Source of the DNA: Neotamlana sedimentorum
GTDB taxonomy: Bacteria; Bacteroidota; Bacteroidia; Flavobacteriales; Flavobacteriaceae
Assembly (NCBI RefSeq): GCF_000943565.1
Contig: NZ_JTDW01000001.1
Coordinates: 186,001-250,000, forward strand
Direction of reading: 5' to 3'
Length of the DNA: 64,000 bases
Position numbers and translations under genes: made by a program. This document shows, piece after piece, positions 1 to 7,508 of the stretch (position 1 is the first letter of the stretch; every line of letters starts with the position of its first letter). The notes beneath the pieces were generated by a model that was not told the DNA's origin, did no database searches, and was given only the letters and a program-made list of their open reading frames with translations.

Positions 1-111
1 GAATTCTTGTTTGTTGTCTCGTTCTATAACTCCTGGTAGTAACTCGGTTTGTGCAAAATCGCGAGCCGCATCGCGTATTAATTTATGTTCTTCGGTAAGT
101 TTAAAATTCAT
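1..111 (-). CDS. Acyl-CoA dehydrogenase, N-terminal fragment (runs off the window)
   Basis: Only the first 37 codons are inside the window. They read MNFKLTEEHKLIRDAARDFA followed by QTELLPGVIERDNK, which is the typical helical start of the acyl-CoA dehydrogenase N-terminal domain (the E-x-x-x-I/L-R-D-x-x-R-x-F-A pattern). The family oxidises acyl-CoA thioesters with FAD and passes electrons to electron-transfer flavoprotein. The ATG is at 109-111 and a promoter-like pair of boxes lies 40-70 bases upstream, so the start is well supported. Substrate chain length cannot be judged from this fragment, and the catalytic Glu and FAD-binding parts are outside the window. Confidence 0.85.
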   Translation of the reverse strand, partial: MNFKLTEEHKLIRDAARDFAQTELLPGVIERDNKQEF

Positions 112-150
112 TTTTCGTAATATTTCGTTTAGTTTATTAGGGATTTTTTT

Positions 151-182
151 CAAATATAGTTTTTTGATGTGAATTTGTCAAT
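151..182 (-). promoter_or_regulatory. Putative promoter of the acyl-CoA dehydrogenase gene
   Basis: On the minus strand, TATATTTG (151-158) matches the Bacteroidota -7 consensus TAnnTTTG. An ATTG (179-182) lies 20 bases further upstream, where the -33 TTG element belongs. The leader to the ATG would be about 35 bases. This is a motif match only. Confidence 0.55.
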
Positions 183-292
183 GAGAATATCTTTTTTACT
201 AGTTTTTTGACTGGAGAAATAAACTATTGATTTTTCAAAATTTATCTCTCTTAAAAATAACACAAAATTAATCTTAAAGATTTTTAGTTTTT

Positions 293-300
293 TATATTTG
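293..300 (+). promoter_or_regulatory. Putative -7 promoter box of the dehydrogenase-nhaB operon
   Basis: TATATTTG matches the Bacteroidota -7 consensus TAnnTTTG exactly and lies about 110 bases before the ATG at 412. I see no clear -33 TTG at the expected distance, so this rests on one box. Confidence 0.4.
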
Positions 301-411
301 TTACCTTACAATTAAATCGTTTTGTTATGACACAGCTTTAGCTACAATTTATTTTCAATTCAGTCTTCCCCGAATATAAATTTTAGTTTAAACCAAGTCA
401 TAATTATAACA

Positions 412-1638
412 ATGAAAACATTACTTAAAAAGTACGAGAATAAGGAACCCGAAATCGTTTTTAACTGGAAAGACGCCGAAACCGAAGCCGAAGGATGGGT
501 GGTAATAAACTCTTTACGAGGTGGAGCAGCTGGTGGAGGAACACGCATGCGATTGGGGCTGGATGTTAACGAAGTTTTATCGTTAGCAAAAACCATGGAA
601 ATTAAATTCACCGTTTCTGGTCCTGCAATTGGAGGTGCAAAATCGGGTATAAATTTTAATCCACAAGATCCAAGAAAAAAAGGCGTATTAGAGCGCTGGT
701 ATAAAGTGGTTTCTCCCTTATTGAAAAGTTATTACGGTACGGGTGGCGATTTAAATGTAGACGAAATTCACGAAGTTATTCCAATAACCGAACAAAGTGG
801 TGTTTGGCACCCGCAAGAAGGTGTTTTTAACGGACATTTTAAACCTACTGAAGCCGATAAAATAAATCGCATTGGTCAATTACGTCATGGAGTTATCAAA
901 GTTATTGAAAACCCAGAATTTTCACCTAATGTGGCAAGAAAATATACGGTAGCCGATATGATAACTGGTTATGGTGTTGCCGAAGCCGTAAAGCAATATT
1001 ATAGTATTTATGGTGGGAATATAGTAGGTAAACGAGCTGTGATTCAAGGGTTTGGAAATGTTGGTTCGGCAGCAGCTTTTTATTTGTCGCAAATGGGAGC
1101 TAAAATAGTTGGAATTATTGATGTAGTTGGTGGTTTAATAAATGAAGATGGATTTTCGTTCGAAGAAATAACCGAACTATTTTTAAATAAGTCAGGAAAT
1201 ACATTAAATGCTGAAAATTTAATACCTTTCGACGAAATTAATGAGAAAATTTGGGGATTAAATACCGAAATTTTTGCACCTTGTGCAGCATCTCGATTAA
1301 TTACAAAACATCAAATAAATACAATGATAAATAGTGGGTTAGAAGTAGTTTCTTGCGGAGCAAATGTACCGTTTGCCGATAAAGAAATTTTCTTTGGCCC
1401 TATTATGGAATATACCGACGATCGTGTAAGTTTAATTCCCGATTTTATATCAAATTGCGGAATGGCTAGAGTTTTTGCTTATTTTATGGAACGTAAAGTA
1501 CAAATGACAGACGAGGCTATTTTTAACGATACCTCTAGCATTATAAAATCGGCGTTACAGAATATTCACAAAAAAAATAAATTAAAATCAAAAATAAGTG
1601 CAACAGCTTTCGAAATTGCACTAAACCAACTTATTTAA
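412..1638 (+). CDS. Glu/Leu/Phe/Val dehydrogenase family protein
   Basis: A 408-residue NAD(P)-dependent amino-acid dehydrogenase, which would interconvert an amino acid with its 2-oxo acid and ammonia. The glycine-rich substrate segment (GGAAGGGTRMR, residues 37-47) is followed by Lys65 and Lys77. They are 12 residues apart, as are the two catalytic lysines of leucine dehydrogenase, and Asp113 sits in a GTGGDLNV context. The Rossmann fingerprint is G213-x-G215-x-x-G218. Length and layout fit this superfamily, but I cannot tell glutamate from leucine specificity by eye. The stop is only 10 bases before nhaB, so the two are probably co-transcribed. Confidence 0.85.
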   Translation: MKTLLKKYENKEPEIVFNWKDAETEAEGWVVINSLRGGAAGGGTRMRLGLDVNEVLSLAKTMEIKFTVSGPAIGGAKSGINFNPQDPRKKGVLERWYKVVSPLLKSYYGTGGDLNVDEIHEVIPITEQSGVWHPQEGVFNGHFKPTEADKINRIGQLRHGVIKVIENPEFSPNVARKYTVADMITGYGVAEAVKQYYSIYGGNIVGKRAVIQGFGNVGSAAAFYLSQMGAKIVGIIDVVGGLINEDGFSFEEITELFLNKSGNTLNAENLIPFDEINEKIWGLNTEIFAPCAASRLITKHQINTMINSGLEVVSCGANVPFADKEIFFGPIMEYTDDRVSLIPDFISNCGMARVFAYFMERKVQMTDEAIFNDTSSIIKSALQNIHKKNKLKSKISATAFEIALNQLI

Positions 1639-1648
1639 ATTTTTCACT

Positions 1649-3121
1649 ATGTTAAAATATTTTTTAGGAAGTAGTCCAAAGTGGTTTAAATTGACCATGA
1701 TTAGTTTTTTAATTTTCAACGTATTTTCGTTTTACGTTTTAGGTAAAACTGTAACCTCGTGGTTGTTTATAGCCGAATTTATTTTCACCTTAGCTATGGC
1801 TTTAAAGTGTTATCCGTTGCAATCGGGTGGTTTGTTGGCTATCGAGGTTATTGCACTTGGTTTAACATCACCACATAATGCCTACCACGAAGTAGACCAA
1901 AACTTAGAAGTAGTTTTACTTTTAGTGTTTATGGTGGCAGGTATTTACTTTATGAAACCGCTATTAATGTTTATTTTTAGTAAAGTGTTTACTAAAATAA
2001 AGTCAAAAATAGTACTATCGCTTTTATTCGTATTTTTATCAGCAATACTCTCAGCATTTTTAGATGCTTTAACCGTTACTGCAGTTTTAATTAGTGTGGC
2101 GGTAGGTTTTTATGGTGTTTATCATAAAATACATTCTAGTGAGGAAGATTTAAATAAAAGTGGTATAAAGGATAGACAGGAGTTAAGTGGGGAAACTTTA
2201 GAGCAATTCCGTAGTTTTTTACGTAGTTTAATAATGCATGGAGTAGTCGGTACTGCATTAGGTGGTGTATGTACACTAGTAGGAGAGCCTCAAAACTTAC
2301 TTATTGGAGAACGAATGGGGTGGGATTTTATTCAGTTCTTTTTACAAATGGCACCAATAACTATCCCCGTTTTATTCGCTGGTTTATTAACGACGGTAGT
2401 TTTAGAACTTACAGGTAGTTTTGGGTTTGGTGCAAAATTACCTCTGGTAGTAGCCGATATTATAGAGAATTATACAGTAAAACAAGATGAAAATCGTTCT
2501 GATAAAGAAAAATATGCCTTAATTGTTCAAGGTGTTGCTGCTGTTTTATTAATTATTGGTTTGGCTTTACATATTGCTCCAGTTGGTTTTATTGGTTTAG
2601 CATTAATAATATTCCAAACCGCGTTTATTGGTATTATTGATGAGCATCAACTTGGACATGCTTTCGAAGAAGCATTGCCATTTACAGGTTTGTTAGTAGT
2701 GTTCTTTGTAATTGTAGCGATGATTCACGATCAGCACTTGTTTAGTCCAATTATACACTGGGCTTTAGAGCAGGATCCGGCATCACAACCAGGGTTGTTT
2801 TATATTGCTAACGGGGTTTTATCGGCCATTAGTGATAACGTATTTGTTGCTACAGTTTATATAGGTGAAGTACAAGAAGCATTTAAAAGTGGTGTGATAG
2901 ATAGAGAACATTTTGAGAAATTAGCAATTGCAATAAACACCGGTACAAACTTACCTAGTGTAGCAACACCAAATGGTCAAGCAGCATTTTTGTTTTTATT
3001 AACATCTGCTTTAGCACCATTAATTAATCTATCTTATGGTAAAATGGTTAAAATGGCTTTACCTTATACTATTGTTTTAGGCGGATTAGGATATTTAATG
3101 GTAAAATTTGTTCTAGTATAA
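1649..3121 (+). CDS. nhaB: Na+/H+ antiporter NhaB
   Basis: A 490-residue polytopic inner-membrane protein that exports sodium in exchange for protons. The region around residues 50-70 (KCYPLQSGGLLAIEVIALGL) and the segments VFMVAGIYFMK and LSAFLDALTVTAVLISVAVG closely match NhaB proteins of proteobacteria, which are about 510 residues long. NhaD and NhaA have different signatures. Roughly a dozen hydrophobic segments can be traced, and a conserved-looking GEPQNLLIGE loop lies near residue 215. It follows the dehydrogenase gene by 10 bases and precedes exbB by 45. An NhaB fits a marine, sodium-rich habitat. Confidence 0.9.
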   Translation: MLKYFLGSSPKWFKLTMISFLIFNVFSFYVLGKTVTSWLFIAEFIFTLAMALKCYPLQSGGLLAIEVIALGLTSPHNAYHEVDQNLEVVLLLVFMVAGIYFMKPLLMFIFSKVFTKIKSKIVLSLLFVFLSAILSAFLDALTVTAVLISVAVGFYGVYHKIHSSEEDLNKSGIKDRQELSGETLEQFRSFLRSLIMHGVVGTALGGVCTLVGEPQNLLIGERMGWDFIQFFLQMAPITIPVLFAGLLTTVVLELTGSFGFGAKLPLVVADIIENYTVKQDENRSDKEKYALIVQGVAAVLLIIGLALHIAPVGFIGLALIIFQTAFIGIIDEHQLGHAFEEALPFTGLLVVFFVIVAMIHDQHLFSPIIHWALEQDPASQPGLFYIANGVLSAISDNVFVATVYIGEVQEAFKSGVIDREHFEKLAIAINTGTNLPSVATPNGQAAFLFLLTSALAPLINLSYGKMVKMALPYTIVLGGLGYLMVKFVLV

Positions 3122-3166
3122 TTTTATTAATAATTTTCCGTTACCAAATTAAGTAATTTATAACCT

Positions 3167-3859
3167 ATGATTATACAAGAAGTTCAAGATGGTGCAGAAG
3201 CACTAGCTGATGGAGAATCGGTAGAGAAAACCCTCTCGATAATAGAATTAATAAGTAGCGGAGGCGTTGGTGGCCAAATAATTATCGCTATTTTATTTTT
3301 ACTTTTAGTAGTGGCAATTTATATTTATTTTGAACGCATTTTCGCAATAAAAGCAGCGTCAAATGTCGATGCGAATTTTATGAACCAAATAAAAGATCAT
3401 GTAAGTAATGGTAAAATTGATTCTGCTCAAATGCTTTGTGCGCAAGTAAATACTCCAGTTTCTCGTCTAATAGCTAAAGGTATTTCTAGAATTGGTAAAC
3501 CTTTGGCAGATATTAATACGGCCATTGAAAATGCCGGAAGATTAGAAATTTACGGTCTTGAAAAAAACGTAAGTATTTTAGCAACCATTTCTGGTGCAGC
3601 TCCAATGATAGGGTTTTTAGGAACAGTTACTGGTATGATTCTTGCAATTTTCGAATTAGCTAATGCCGGTGGTACTATTGAAATGGATGTGCTTGCTGGT
3701 GGTTTGTACACCGCTATGACGACTACTGTTGCTGGTTTAATAGTTGGTATTGTTGCTTATATGGCTTATAACCACTTGGTGGTTAGAACCGATAAAGTAG
3801 TGTATCAAATGGAAGCGAATTCGTTAGAATTTTTAGATCTGTTAAACGAACCAACATAG
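3167..3859 (+). CDS. exbB: ExbB/TolQ-family proton channel (MotA/TolQ/ExbB)
   Basis: A 230-residue inner-membrane subunit of the Ton energising complex, which uses the proton gradient to drive TonB. A short polar N-terminus is followed by one membrane segment (about residues 36-56), a cytoplasmic stretch, and two further segments. The conserved TolQ/ExbB core is visible as LATISGAAPMIGFLGTVTGM and GLYTAMTTTVAGLIVGI. The stop is one base before exbD, so translation is probably coupled, and tonB and folC follow in the same run. A TolQ role is possible on sequence alone, but the exbD-tonB neighbours favour Ton. Confidence 0.88.
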   Translation: MIIQEVQDGAEALADGESVEKTLSIIELISSGGVGGQIIIAILFLLLVVAIYIYFERIFAIKAASNVDANFMNQIKDHVSNGKIDSAQMLCAQVNTPVSRLIAKGISRIGKPLADINTAIENAGRLEIYGLEKNVSILATISGAAPMIGFLGTVTGMILAIFELANAGGTIEMDVLAGGLYTAMTTTVAGLIVGIVAYMAYNHLVVRTDKVVYQMEANSLEFLDLLNEPT

Positions 3860-3860
3860 T

Positions 3861-4253
3861 ATGAATTTTAGAGGTAGAAATAAAGTAACACCAGAATTCA
3901 ATATGTCTTCTATGACAGATATTGTATTCTTGTTACTTATCTTTTTTATGATTGCTTCAACGTTGGTAACTACAAATGCTATCGATATTATTTTACCAAA
4001 AGCTAGTGGTAAAACCGAAAACAAACGCTCTGTTTCGGTAAGTATAAAAAAAGATTTAACATACTATATAGATCAAAAACGTGTAGGTGAAAGTGTTCTT
4101 GAAAATCAGTTGTTATCTGTATTGTCTAGTCAAGAACAACCAACCATTGTATTAAGGGCCGAAAAATCGGTGCCTGTGGAAAATGTGGTGAAGGTTATGG
4201 ATATTGCTAATCGCAATAAATTCAAAGTCATTTTAGCCGTACAACCTAATTAA
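3861..4253 (+). CDS. exbD: ExbD/TolR-family biopolymer transport protein
   Basis: A 130-residue protein with a short cytoplasmic N-terminus, one membrane helix (about residues 18-38) and a periplasmic domain. The sequence SSMTDIVFLLLIFFMIASTL contains the membrane aspartate (Asp20) that in ExbD/TolR carries protons with ExbB. The ending VVKVMDIANRNKFKVILAVQ matches the ExbD C-terminal fold. It starts one base after exbB and ends 27 bases before the tonB-like gene, giving an exbB-exbD-tonB operon. Confidence 0.88.
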   Translation: MNFRGRNKVTPEFNMSSMTDIVFLLLIFFMIASTLVTTNAIDIILPKASGKTENKRSVSVSIKKDLTYYIDQKRVGESVLENQLLSVLSSQEQPTIVLRAEKSVPVENVVKVMDIANRNKFKVILAVQPN

Positions 4254-4280
4254 TGGGTTTCAAACAGTATAGATAAAAGT

Positions 4281-5132
4281 ATGAAGTACTTTAGAACAAA
4301 ACATGAACGCAATTCGGCCAAATTAACAGCTTTAATTACTGTTATTTTGCTGTTGTTGTTATTTGTTGTGGGTACAACTTATATGGATCCTCCAGAGGAA
4401 TACGGTGTAGCTGTAAATTTTGGAACAAGTAACTTTGGTAGTGGTACAGTGCAGCCAAAAGCACCTATTAAATCGGTGCCAAAGGAAATAAATGAGCCGC
4501 CACAACCTGATGTTATAAAATCTGAGCCTGCCGCAGCACCTTCTGAAGTAAAAGAAAATGTTTTAACGGCAGATAATGCTGAAGAAATTGCAATTAAAAA
4601 GCAAAAAGAAGCTCAGGCTAAAGCAAAGGCTGAGGCCGATGCAAAAGCAAAAGCGGAAGCTGAACGTATAGCCAAAGAAAAGCGCGAACAAGAAGAAAAA
4701 AAGAAAAAACTTGATGCCTTAATTGGGGGTGTAAGTAAATCTGATGGTACAAGTTCTGGTAGTGAAGGCGACGATAATAAGGTTGGAGATAAAGGCCAAT
4801 TAGATGGTGACCCTTATGCGCCAAGTTATTTTGGAGGACAAGGCACCGGAAGTGGTGGTGTAGGGTATGGATTAAATGGACGCGGAAGAGCAACTTTTAA
4901 AACTCAAAAACAAGATTGTAACGAATCGGGTAGAGTAGTGGTTAAAATTACTGTTAACCAAAATGGTAATGTAGTATCTGCCGAACCTGGTGTAAAAGGA
5001 ACTACAAATACAGCATCTTGTTTATTAAAACCTGCGAAAGAAATAGCACTTTCACATAAATGGCCAGCAAATTCTAATGCGCCGGCAAAACAAATAGGTT
5101 TTGTTACGGTAAACTTCAAATTAGGTCAGTAA
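4281..5132 (+). CDS. tonB: TonB-like energy transducer
   Basis: A 283-residue protein with one N-terminal membrane helix (about residues 15-32). A long extended region follows, first proline-rich (about 55-90) and then Ala/Lys/Glu-rich coiled coil (about 100-145, with repeated AKAKAEA and EEKKKK patterns). A Gly/Ser-rich linker leads to a C-terminal domain of about 75 residues, including GRVVVKITVNQNGNV and WPANSNAPAKQIGFVTVNFKL. That layout is typical of TonB/TolA proteins that span the periplasm to reach outer-membrane receptors. The preceding exbB and exbD support TonB over TolA. The next gene, folC, begins 4 bases later. Confidence 0.82.
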   Translation: MKYFRTKHERNSAKLTALITVILLLLLFVVGTTYMDPPEEYGVAVNFGTSNFGSGTVQPKAPIKSVPKEINEPPQPDVIKSEPAAAPSEVKENVLTADNAEEIAIKKQKEAQAKAKAEADAKAKAEAERIAKEKREQEEKKKKLDALIGGVSKSDGTSSGSEGDDNKVGDKGQLDGDPYAPSYFGGQGTGSGGVGYGLNGRGRATFKTQKQDCNESGRVVVKITVNQNGNVVSAEPGVKGTTNTASCLLKPAKEIALSHKWPANSNAPAKQIGFVTVNFKLGQ

Positions 5133-5136
5133 CTAC

Positions 5137-6354
5137 ATGACGTATCAAGAAACCCTTAATTGGATGTTTGCTCAACTACCGATGTATCAAAAACAAGGGA
5201 AAACAGCTTTTAAAAAAGATTTAACCAATACCATAAAATTAGCAAAACATTTAAATAACCCTGAAAAAAGGTTTAAATCTATTCATGTTGCTGGCACTAA
5301 TGGTAAAGGGTCCACAAGCCATATGTTAGCATCTATTTTACAAGAAGCTGGCTATAAGGTTGGATTGTATACTTCACCTCATTTAAAAGATTTTCGAGAA
5401 CGTATTAAAATTAACGGACAAGTTGTTAGCAAGCAATTTGTAATGGGTTTTATAAGACGAAATAGAGCTTTTTTTGAAGAAAATAAACTTTCCTTTTTTG
5501 AAATGACGGTTGGTATGGCTTTCGACTATTTTGCGAAGCAAAAAGTAGATATTGCCGTAGTTGAAGTTGGTATGGGAGGTCGATTAGATTCTACAAATAT
5601 TATAACTCCAGAAGTTTCGGTAATTACCAATATTGGTCTCGATCATACACAGTTTTTAGGAACTACCTTAAAAGAAATAGCGGGGGAAAAAGGAGGAATA
5701 ATTAAACCTAATGTGCCAGTTGTTGTTGGAGAAACCCAGAGTGAAACAACGCCTGTGTTTAAATTGTTAGCGGATAACAATAACGCTTCAATTATGTTTG
5801 CTGATGATTGCGTGACTGAAACTTTTGAATCTGACTTAAAAGGAACCTATCAAGAGAAAAATAAAAAAACAGTTGTTTGTACAGTTAGAGAACTTCTAGC
5901 TTTAGGTTATTCTATTTCAAAAGAAAATTTAAGGTCAGGGTTTTTAAGAACAATCAAAAATACAGGTTTAATGGGGAGATGGCAAATACTGCAAGAAGAC
6001 CCTAAAGTGATTTGCGATACTGGTCATAATAAGGAAGGCTTAGTATATGTGATAAATCAATTGAACAATGAAACTTTTAATAAGTTGCATATAGTTTTTG
6101 GAGTTGTAAATGATAAAGATTTAAAGCCGATATTGCCTTTACTGCCAAAAGAAGCGACTTATTATTTTTGTAAGCCAGAAATTTCTCGTGGATTAAATGA
6201 AAAAGTGCTGCAAAAAATATTTAAAGATAACGACCTGCACGGCAGAACATATGAATCTGTAAATGAGTCTTATAAATCTGCATTAAAAGCAGCTAATGTA
6301 AATGATTTGATTTTTGTTGGAGGTAGTACTTTTGTTGTTGCAGAAATAATTTAA
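5137..6354 (+). CDS. folC: Folylpolyglutamate synthase / dihydrofolate synthase
   Basis: A 405-residue Mur-ligase-superfamily enzyme that ligates glutamate to dihydropteroate and/or folates with ATP. The ATP loop is VAGTNGKGST (residues 51-60). It is followed by the folate-binding stretch YTSPHLKDFRERIKING, by VVEVGMGGRLDSTN and NIGLDHTQFLGTTLKEIAGEKGGIIK, and by a C-terminal DTGHNKEG motif, all characteristic of FolC. The start is 4 bases after the tonB stop, so it is read as the last gene of that run. An A+T-rich inverted repeat directly after the stop may end the transcript. Confidence 0.93.
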   Translation: MTYQETLNWMFAQLPMYQKQGKTAFKKDLTNTIKLAKHLNNPEKRFKSIHVAGTNGKGSTSHMLASILQEAGYKVGLYTSPHLKDFRERIKINGQVVSKQFVMGFIRRNRAFFEENKLSFFEMTVGMAFDYFAKQKVDIAVVEVGMGGRLDSTNIITPEVSVITNIGLDHTQFLGTTLKEIAGEKGGIIKPNVPVVVGETQSETTPVFKLLADNNNASIMFADDCVTETFESDLKGTYQEKNKKTVVCTVRELLALGYSISKENLRSGFLRTIKNTGLMGRWQILQEDPKVICDTGHNKEGLVYVINQLNNETFNKLHIVFGVVNDKDLKPILPLLPKEATYYFCKPEISRGLNEKVLQKIFKDNDLHGRTYESVNESYKSALKAANVNDLIFVGGSTFVVAEII

Positions 6355-6373
6355 AAATTTTTTCAAAAAAGTT

Positions 6374-6403
6374 TTTGCAGTATTAAAAACTAGTTTATAT
6401 TTG
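6374..6403 (+). promoter_or_regulatory. Promoter of tRNA-Val
   Basis: TTTG (6374-6377), an 18-base spacer, then TATATTTG (6396-6403). This matches the Bacteroidota promoter (TTG at -33, TAnnTTTG at -7) in both boxes and in spacing, and ends 15 bases before the tRNA. It is the clearest promoter in the window. Confidence 0.8.
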
Positions 6404-6418
6404 CACACCTAATTATAA

Positions 6419-6493
6419 GGGCGCGTAGCTCAGTTGGTTCAGAGCACTTGGTTTACACCCAAGGGGTCAGGGGTTCGAATCCCTTCGCGCCCA
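6419..6493 (+). tRNA. tRNA-Val, anticodon UAC
   Basis: A 75-base cloverleaf. The acceptor arms GGGCGCG (6419-6425) and CGCGCCC (6486-6492) pair perfectly, with discriminator A at 6493. The D arm contains AGCTCAGTTGGTTCAGAGC. The anticodon arm is CTTGG-TTTACAC-CCAAG, so the anticodon is TAC (valine). The T loop is TTCGAAT. The 3' CCA is not encoded. It has its own promoter upstream and a terminator downstream, so it is a single-gene transcript. Confidence 0.96.
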
Positions 6494-6494
6494 C

Positions 6495-6527
6495 AAAAAA
6501 AGCTTCCGAAAATGGAAGCTTTTTTTA
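6495..6527 (+). terminator. Rho-independent terminator of tRNA-Val
   Basis: AAGCTTCC (6500-6507), loop GAAAAT, GGAAGCTT (6514-6521), preceded by six A and followed by a T run. Perfect 8-bp stem starting two bases after the tRNA. Confidence 0.9.
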
Positions 6528-6593
6528 TTTCCTCAAATTTTCTGTTTTTTAATTTAATTGTGTTTTCTTATTTTAGTATAAATCACTATTACC

Positions 6594-7367
6594 ATGCCAA
6601 CCAGTTTTATTAAAGCATCTTATAAAGAAATTTTTCAATCTTACGATAACAGACCTTCTGTAGAGAAGCATATTAATAAGTTGATAGAGTTAGATCCTTA
6701 TTTACCTTACAATTCAACGTTTTTTTGCATAACCAATACTCAGGAACTTACTTTTGAATATGTGAGTAAAAATTTAACAGCTTGTTTAGGGCTGGATAGG
6801 GAAACTCTTAAAGCCGGTGGAATGAATATGTTTTGGAAACGTATGCATCCAGACGATTTGGAACAATGGTTAAACGCTTTAAATCATTTAATGGAGTTTA
6901 CACTTTCTGAAATAGCTACTGAAGATCGCGAGAAAATGAGCTATACATGGAATTATAGGTTAAAAAATGCAAAAGGTGAATATGTGAATATTATTCAGAA
7001 TACAACACCTTTAGAGTTTGATGCGTTTAATAAACCTATTATTGGCTTAGCTCATTATACTGTTTTAGATAGTAATATTTATATGGAGATTTGTGCTTCG
7101 GCAAAAATGCTTAATGCAAAAAATGAATACGAAACTAAATACTTTAGTAATTTTTCTAAAAAATTACTTTCTGACGGTGTTAGTAATAGAGAACGTGACG
7201 TTATCAGGTTGTTAATTTTAAAGCATACGAGTAAGGAAATAGCTATTAAGCTTGGTATTAGCCATAATACAGTGGATACTCATAGAAGAAATATAATGAA
7301 AAAACTTAATGTGTCTTCTACAGGAGAACTTGTGGGTTTATTAAAAGTAAATAAGTACTTTATATAA
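6594..7367 (+). CDS. PAS-domain LuxR-type transcriptional regulator
   Basis: A 257-residue regulator. Residues about 45-165 form a PAS-like sensor domain (FFCITNTQELTFEYVSKNLT, then MFWKRMHPDDLEQW and a C-terminal strand pair). Residues about 190-255 form a LuxR/FixJ helix-turn-helix with SNRERDVIRLLILKHTSKEI, then LGISHNTVDTHRRNIMKKL. It has no phospho-receiver domain, so it probably senses a ligand or partner directly. The PAS ligand is unknown. It stands alone between tRNA-Val and the convergent murF gene. A 19-base palindrome follows its stop. Confidence 0.8.
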   Translation: MPTSFIKASYKEIFQSYDNRPSVEKHINKLIELDPYLPYNSTFFCITNTQELTFEYVSKNLTACLGLDRETLKAGGMNMFWKRMHPDDLEQWLNALNHLMEFTLSEIATEDREKMSYTWNYRLKNAKGEYVNIIQNTTPLEFDAFNKPIIGLAHYTVLDSNIYMEICASAKMLNAKNEYETKYFSNFSKKLLSDGVSNRERDVIRLLILKHTSKEIAIKLGISHNTVDTHRRNIMKKLNVSSTGELVGLLKVNKYFI

Positions 7368-7379
7368 AAAAATGGCTTA

Positions 7380-7398
7380 AATACTCAATTTGAGTATT
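7380..7398. repeat. 19-base perfect palindrome after the LuxR-type gene
   Basis: AATACTCAA (7380-7388) and TTGAGTATT (7390-7398) are exact inverted copies around a central T. No T run follows, so it looks more like a protein-binding dyad than a terminator. No function is shown. Confidence 0.45.
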
Positions 7399-7469
7399 GC
7401 GTAGTTAAAATGTTTAAAAGATATTTGTATTGCTATTAATTATAGTTCTTAGGGAGAATTTTTTTGAAG

Positions 7470-7499
7470 TGCCTGTTTAATTTTTTAATTGAACAGGCA
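7470..7499. terminator. Inverted repeat between convergent genes, possible bidirectional terminator
   Basis: TGCCTGTT (7470-7477) pairs with AACAGGCA (7492-7499), and inner bases extend the stem through an A+T-rich loop. It lies between the plus-strand LuxR-type gene and the 3' end of murF. The flanking T tracts are imperfect on both sides, so termination is inferred from position and stem. Confidence 0.5.
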
Positions 7500-7508
7500 T
7501 TCGTTCTT

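Larger units (their letters stand above)
112..411. other. Divergent intergenic region with two promoters
   Basis: This 300-base A+T-rich gap separates the leftward acyl-CoA dehydrogenase gene from the rightward dehydrogenase gene. It holds a promoter-like box on each strand. An open frame of about 80 codons crosses 360-611 on the minus strand, but it is antisense to the dehydrogenase and has no family resemblance, so I do not call it a gene. Confidence 0.6.

Noticed and set aside
6354-6377. A terminator directly after folC
   Set aside because: An imperfect A+T-only inverted repeat is present, but a stem of that composition is weak and it overlaps the tRNA promoter. I mention it only in the folC entry.
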